A stretch of 64,000 nt of DNA, taken from assembly GCF_000002995.4 (NCBI RefSeq), contig NW_025062479.1, positions 12,973,721-13,037,720 on the forward strand. The letters are read 5' to 3'. The notes under the pieces were generated by a model that did no database searches, was not told where the DNA came from, and was given only the letters and a program-made list of their open reading frames with translations. The stretch's first letter is position 1. Each line of letters begins with the position of its first letter. Origin of the DNA: Brugia malayi (taxonomy: Eukaryota; Nematoda; Chromadorea; Rhabditida; Onchocercidae). A program made the translations under genes and the position numbers. This document shows positions 62,201 through 64,000 of this stretch, in pieces.

Positions 62201-63720
62201 ACTAATCAAAAAGTGTTGCATCTGCAAAATAACAGTTACTACTCGTACTCGTACTCATTACCTAAAAATATCATCTTTTATTCTTAAATTTTGAATCTTT
62301 AATAAGTACAACAAGAGTTAGCTAAAAATGAAGTGTAAAACACGTCATTTTTTCGACGTGTACAGAGAGTTTTATGATTAAAGTAAATTAAACCTAAAAT
62401 AAATTAACAGGATTTAGAAATAAATTTTTGTTTGGCATGAATGCCAACAAGCATTCAACAATTAATAATGCAAAAATTGATTATTTGCAGTAAAACTAGG
62501 ATTTGGTATTGGTTTATCATTACTAATACTCCTATTGATCATCCTTATTGCCATTCTGTGTCGAGGATGGTTACGACGAAATTTGCTATCAGAAAATAAC
62601 ATTGATAACAATTCATCTAATCGTGATTTTTGTTTTAATTGTAATTTTGGTGGAAAAACAGCGATACAGAAGATAACGAATTTCAGTATCAGAAAAACAC
62701 AGAAGCATTATAAAGATGAAAACAACCGATGCATTAAAGGAATTTACGATGTGTAAGTGTTTATTTCAAATTGTGGTAATTGTTTGAACATTAAATATAT
62801 TAAACTTAACTTGATAATTTAATTTGATATTAAATCTACATAATTACATTTTGCCTAATTCGGTAATGGTATTAAGTGTAACTTTATGATTACATTAGCC
62901 TCACATTGATAATTGCATTAACTTCAATTTACTTTCTTAAATTACTCCTACTTTAAAAATTTTTTTTATGTCCTACACAGCAGCATTTTCATTTGATAAC
63001 TGTTTGTGAAACAGGCAATCCTTTTTCTCGATACTCACAATTGTCAATCTTTTGCTGTGATGACGAAAGATTGAAATGAAAACTTTTCAAGGGATCGTAA
63101 AGTTTGTCCTTAATTCTCCAAAAACAAGTCTAAAAGATTTTTTTAAGAGATCTTTCACTTTTCGCCTCCTTTTTTTCTGTGAGAAGTAGAAAATCCCAGC
63201 AGATCTAAAAGTTGTTCTAATTGTGGATAAATAGTAATATTTAGAGGAGATGAAAACAAAAGTGAAATAATACTTATTTTCAATAAAATTCTTGCAGAGA
63301 AAAAGACACTCTTACCACTTATCACTTACTTAATTGTGTTCCTTTTTTAAGTGAAAATTTATGGTTGCTAGAAAAATCACGATTAGTGGTATTTCATGAA
63401 ATGAAACTTGGTTCTGGCGCATTTTGCAATGTCTACAAAGGTTGTAACTTTGTTCATGTACACATATATTTGTCAGAAAAAGTGAAAAGAAATAGCAATT
63501 TTAAAACAGAGCAATTTATCAAAAAGTACAAATAAGTTACAGTTGACAGTTTGCTTTGAATGACTGAAATTTCCTAGACATTTTAAAATAAATTATAGTT
63601 GTTTATGAAAATGTATTTACCATTATATAATAAAAGTATTTAATAATTATCATAGTTTACAATGATTATAGTTCATTAGACTGTTCACTTTTGATGAAAT
63701 AATAATAATAATAATAATAG

Positions 63721-63775
<55 letters not shown>

Positions 63776-64000
63776 TTGGAAATGTTTTTCTTTATATATT
63801 GATTAACAAAGAATAATTAAAAATGTTATTTTCTATTATTATAGTTATAACAATATTAATACTAATATAGGTAATGATTTTTTTACACTGATTAACAACG
63901 AATAATTAAAAATATCATTTTCAGTTATCATAATTTGCTGATGATTATTAATGGTGCAGTTCTTATCAATAACTTCACTGATATTTCTTTTGCTGTAAAT
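59231..64000 (+). CDS. Receptor protein kinase, probably tyrosine kinase, 5' part
   Basis: Exons 59231-59485, 60980-61181, 61788-61931, 62491-62752, 63352-63440 and probably 63960 onward; phases 0, 1, 1, 2, 1 all agree. Residues 1-18 (MFWNILIILFMFFSGIEL) form a signal peptide; 25-50 is serine-rich; the ectodomain to about 200 has N-glycosylation sites NRS 20, NDT 181 and NDS 192 and no cysteine. A membrane helix (LGFGIGLSLLILLLIILIAI, 203-222) is followed by a basic stop-transfer segment and a juxtamembrane region with CFNC at 248-251. The kinase domain starts with EMKLGSGAFCNVYKG (304-318), the ATP-binding GxGxFxxV loop. Catalytic residues lie beyond the window, so tyrosine specificity is inferred from the type I layout and resemblance to nematode receptor tyrosine kinases of the kin-15/kin-16-like expansion. 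The first exon also carries the end of the preceding small gene. The exon at 63960 (GGTGCAG acceptor) continues in phase but is only 41 bases. Confidence 0.9.
59486..60979 (+). other. Intron 1 of the kinase gene
   Basis: GTATTA donor, TTTTCTTCAG acceptor. AT-rich, nothing else recognised. Confidence 0.85.
61182..63351 (+). other. Introns 2-4 of the kinase gene, between its short exons
   Basis: Introns 61182-61787, 61932-62490 and 62753-63351. A (TA)n run is at 61260-61282, an NFI-like palindrome at 62432-62447, and a G+C-richer patch at 63010-63080 after GAAACAG that is open in one phase but not in the phase required by its neighbours. Confidence 0.7.
61260..61282. repeat. (TA)n microsatellite
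   Basis: About 11 uninterrupted TA units in a kinase-gene intron. Confidence 0.95.
63697..63774. repeat. (TAA)n microsatellite
   Basis: AAT units with one TAGTAT interruption, in the intron following the glycine-loop exon. Confidence 0.97.

Noticed and set aside
61996..62205. 69-codon plus frame in a kinase intron
   Set aside because: Would interrupt the phase-correct join 61931-62491 and has a chance-like AT-biased composition.
1..64000. Transposons, retroviral remnants, rRNA, CRISPR arrays or bacterial genes
   Set aside because: No transposase, reverse transcriptase or integrase motifs, terminal repeats, rRNA-like sequence or regularly spaced repeats were recognised; poly-A runs lack an adjoining element body. 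Diverged copies could be missed by eye.

Overview
The window reads as nuclear DNA of an AT-rich animal, most likely a nematode. No RNA polymerase-transcribed bacterial-type operons, rRNA, tRNA or transposon proteins were recognised. Genes are split into short exons by long introns, many with TTTCAG-type acceptors and GTAAG donors. Coding exons stand out as richer in G+C than their surroundings. The receptor-kinase architecture at the right end and the splice signals favour a nematode (possibly filarial/spirurid). That assignment is inference; I could not search databases.

Three gene loci are well supported by unbroken reading frame across splice phases. (1) Minus strand 2556-4553: a complete four-exon Mpv17/PMP22-family membrane protein of 184 residues. 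(2) Plus strand, core exons 34674-53316, with probable upstream exons at 25541, 11333/11359 and 1207: a multi-pass membrane protein I cannot assign to a family. Its intron phases chain without a break over at least eight exons, giving about 396 residues if all upstream exons belong. (3) Plus strand 59231 to the window end: the 5' part of a receptor protein kinase, probably a tyrosine kinase. It has a signal peptide, an ectodomain of about 200 residues with no cysteine, one membrane segment and the glycine-rich loop; the gene runs off the window.

A fourth, smaller plus-strand gene (55501-55616 joined to 59091-59214, 79 residues) ends only 16 bases before the kinase start codon, in the same exon. 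The two therefore look dicistronic, or the small protein is an unusually long upstream reading frame. If the exon at 1207 belongs to the large membrane-protein gene, the Mpv17 gene lies nested and antisense in its first intron.

The rest is AT-rich intron or intergenic sequence with microsatellites (CA, TA, TAA), poly-A/T runs, degenerate minisatellites, one 35-bp near-perfect palindrome, and about a dozen G+C-richer islands with coding-like short frames. Some islands have in-phase splice sites and may be alternative exons of the large gene. They are listed with low confidence so they can be tested with RNA data.
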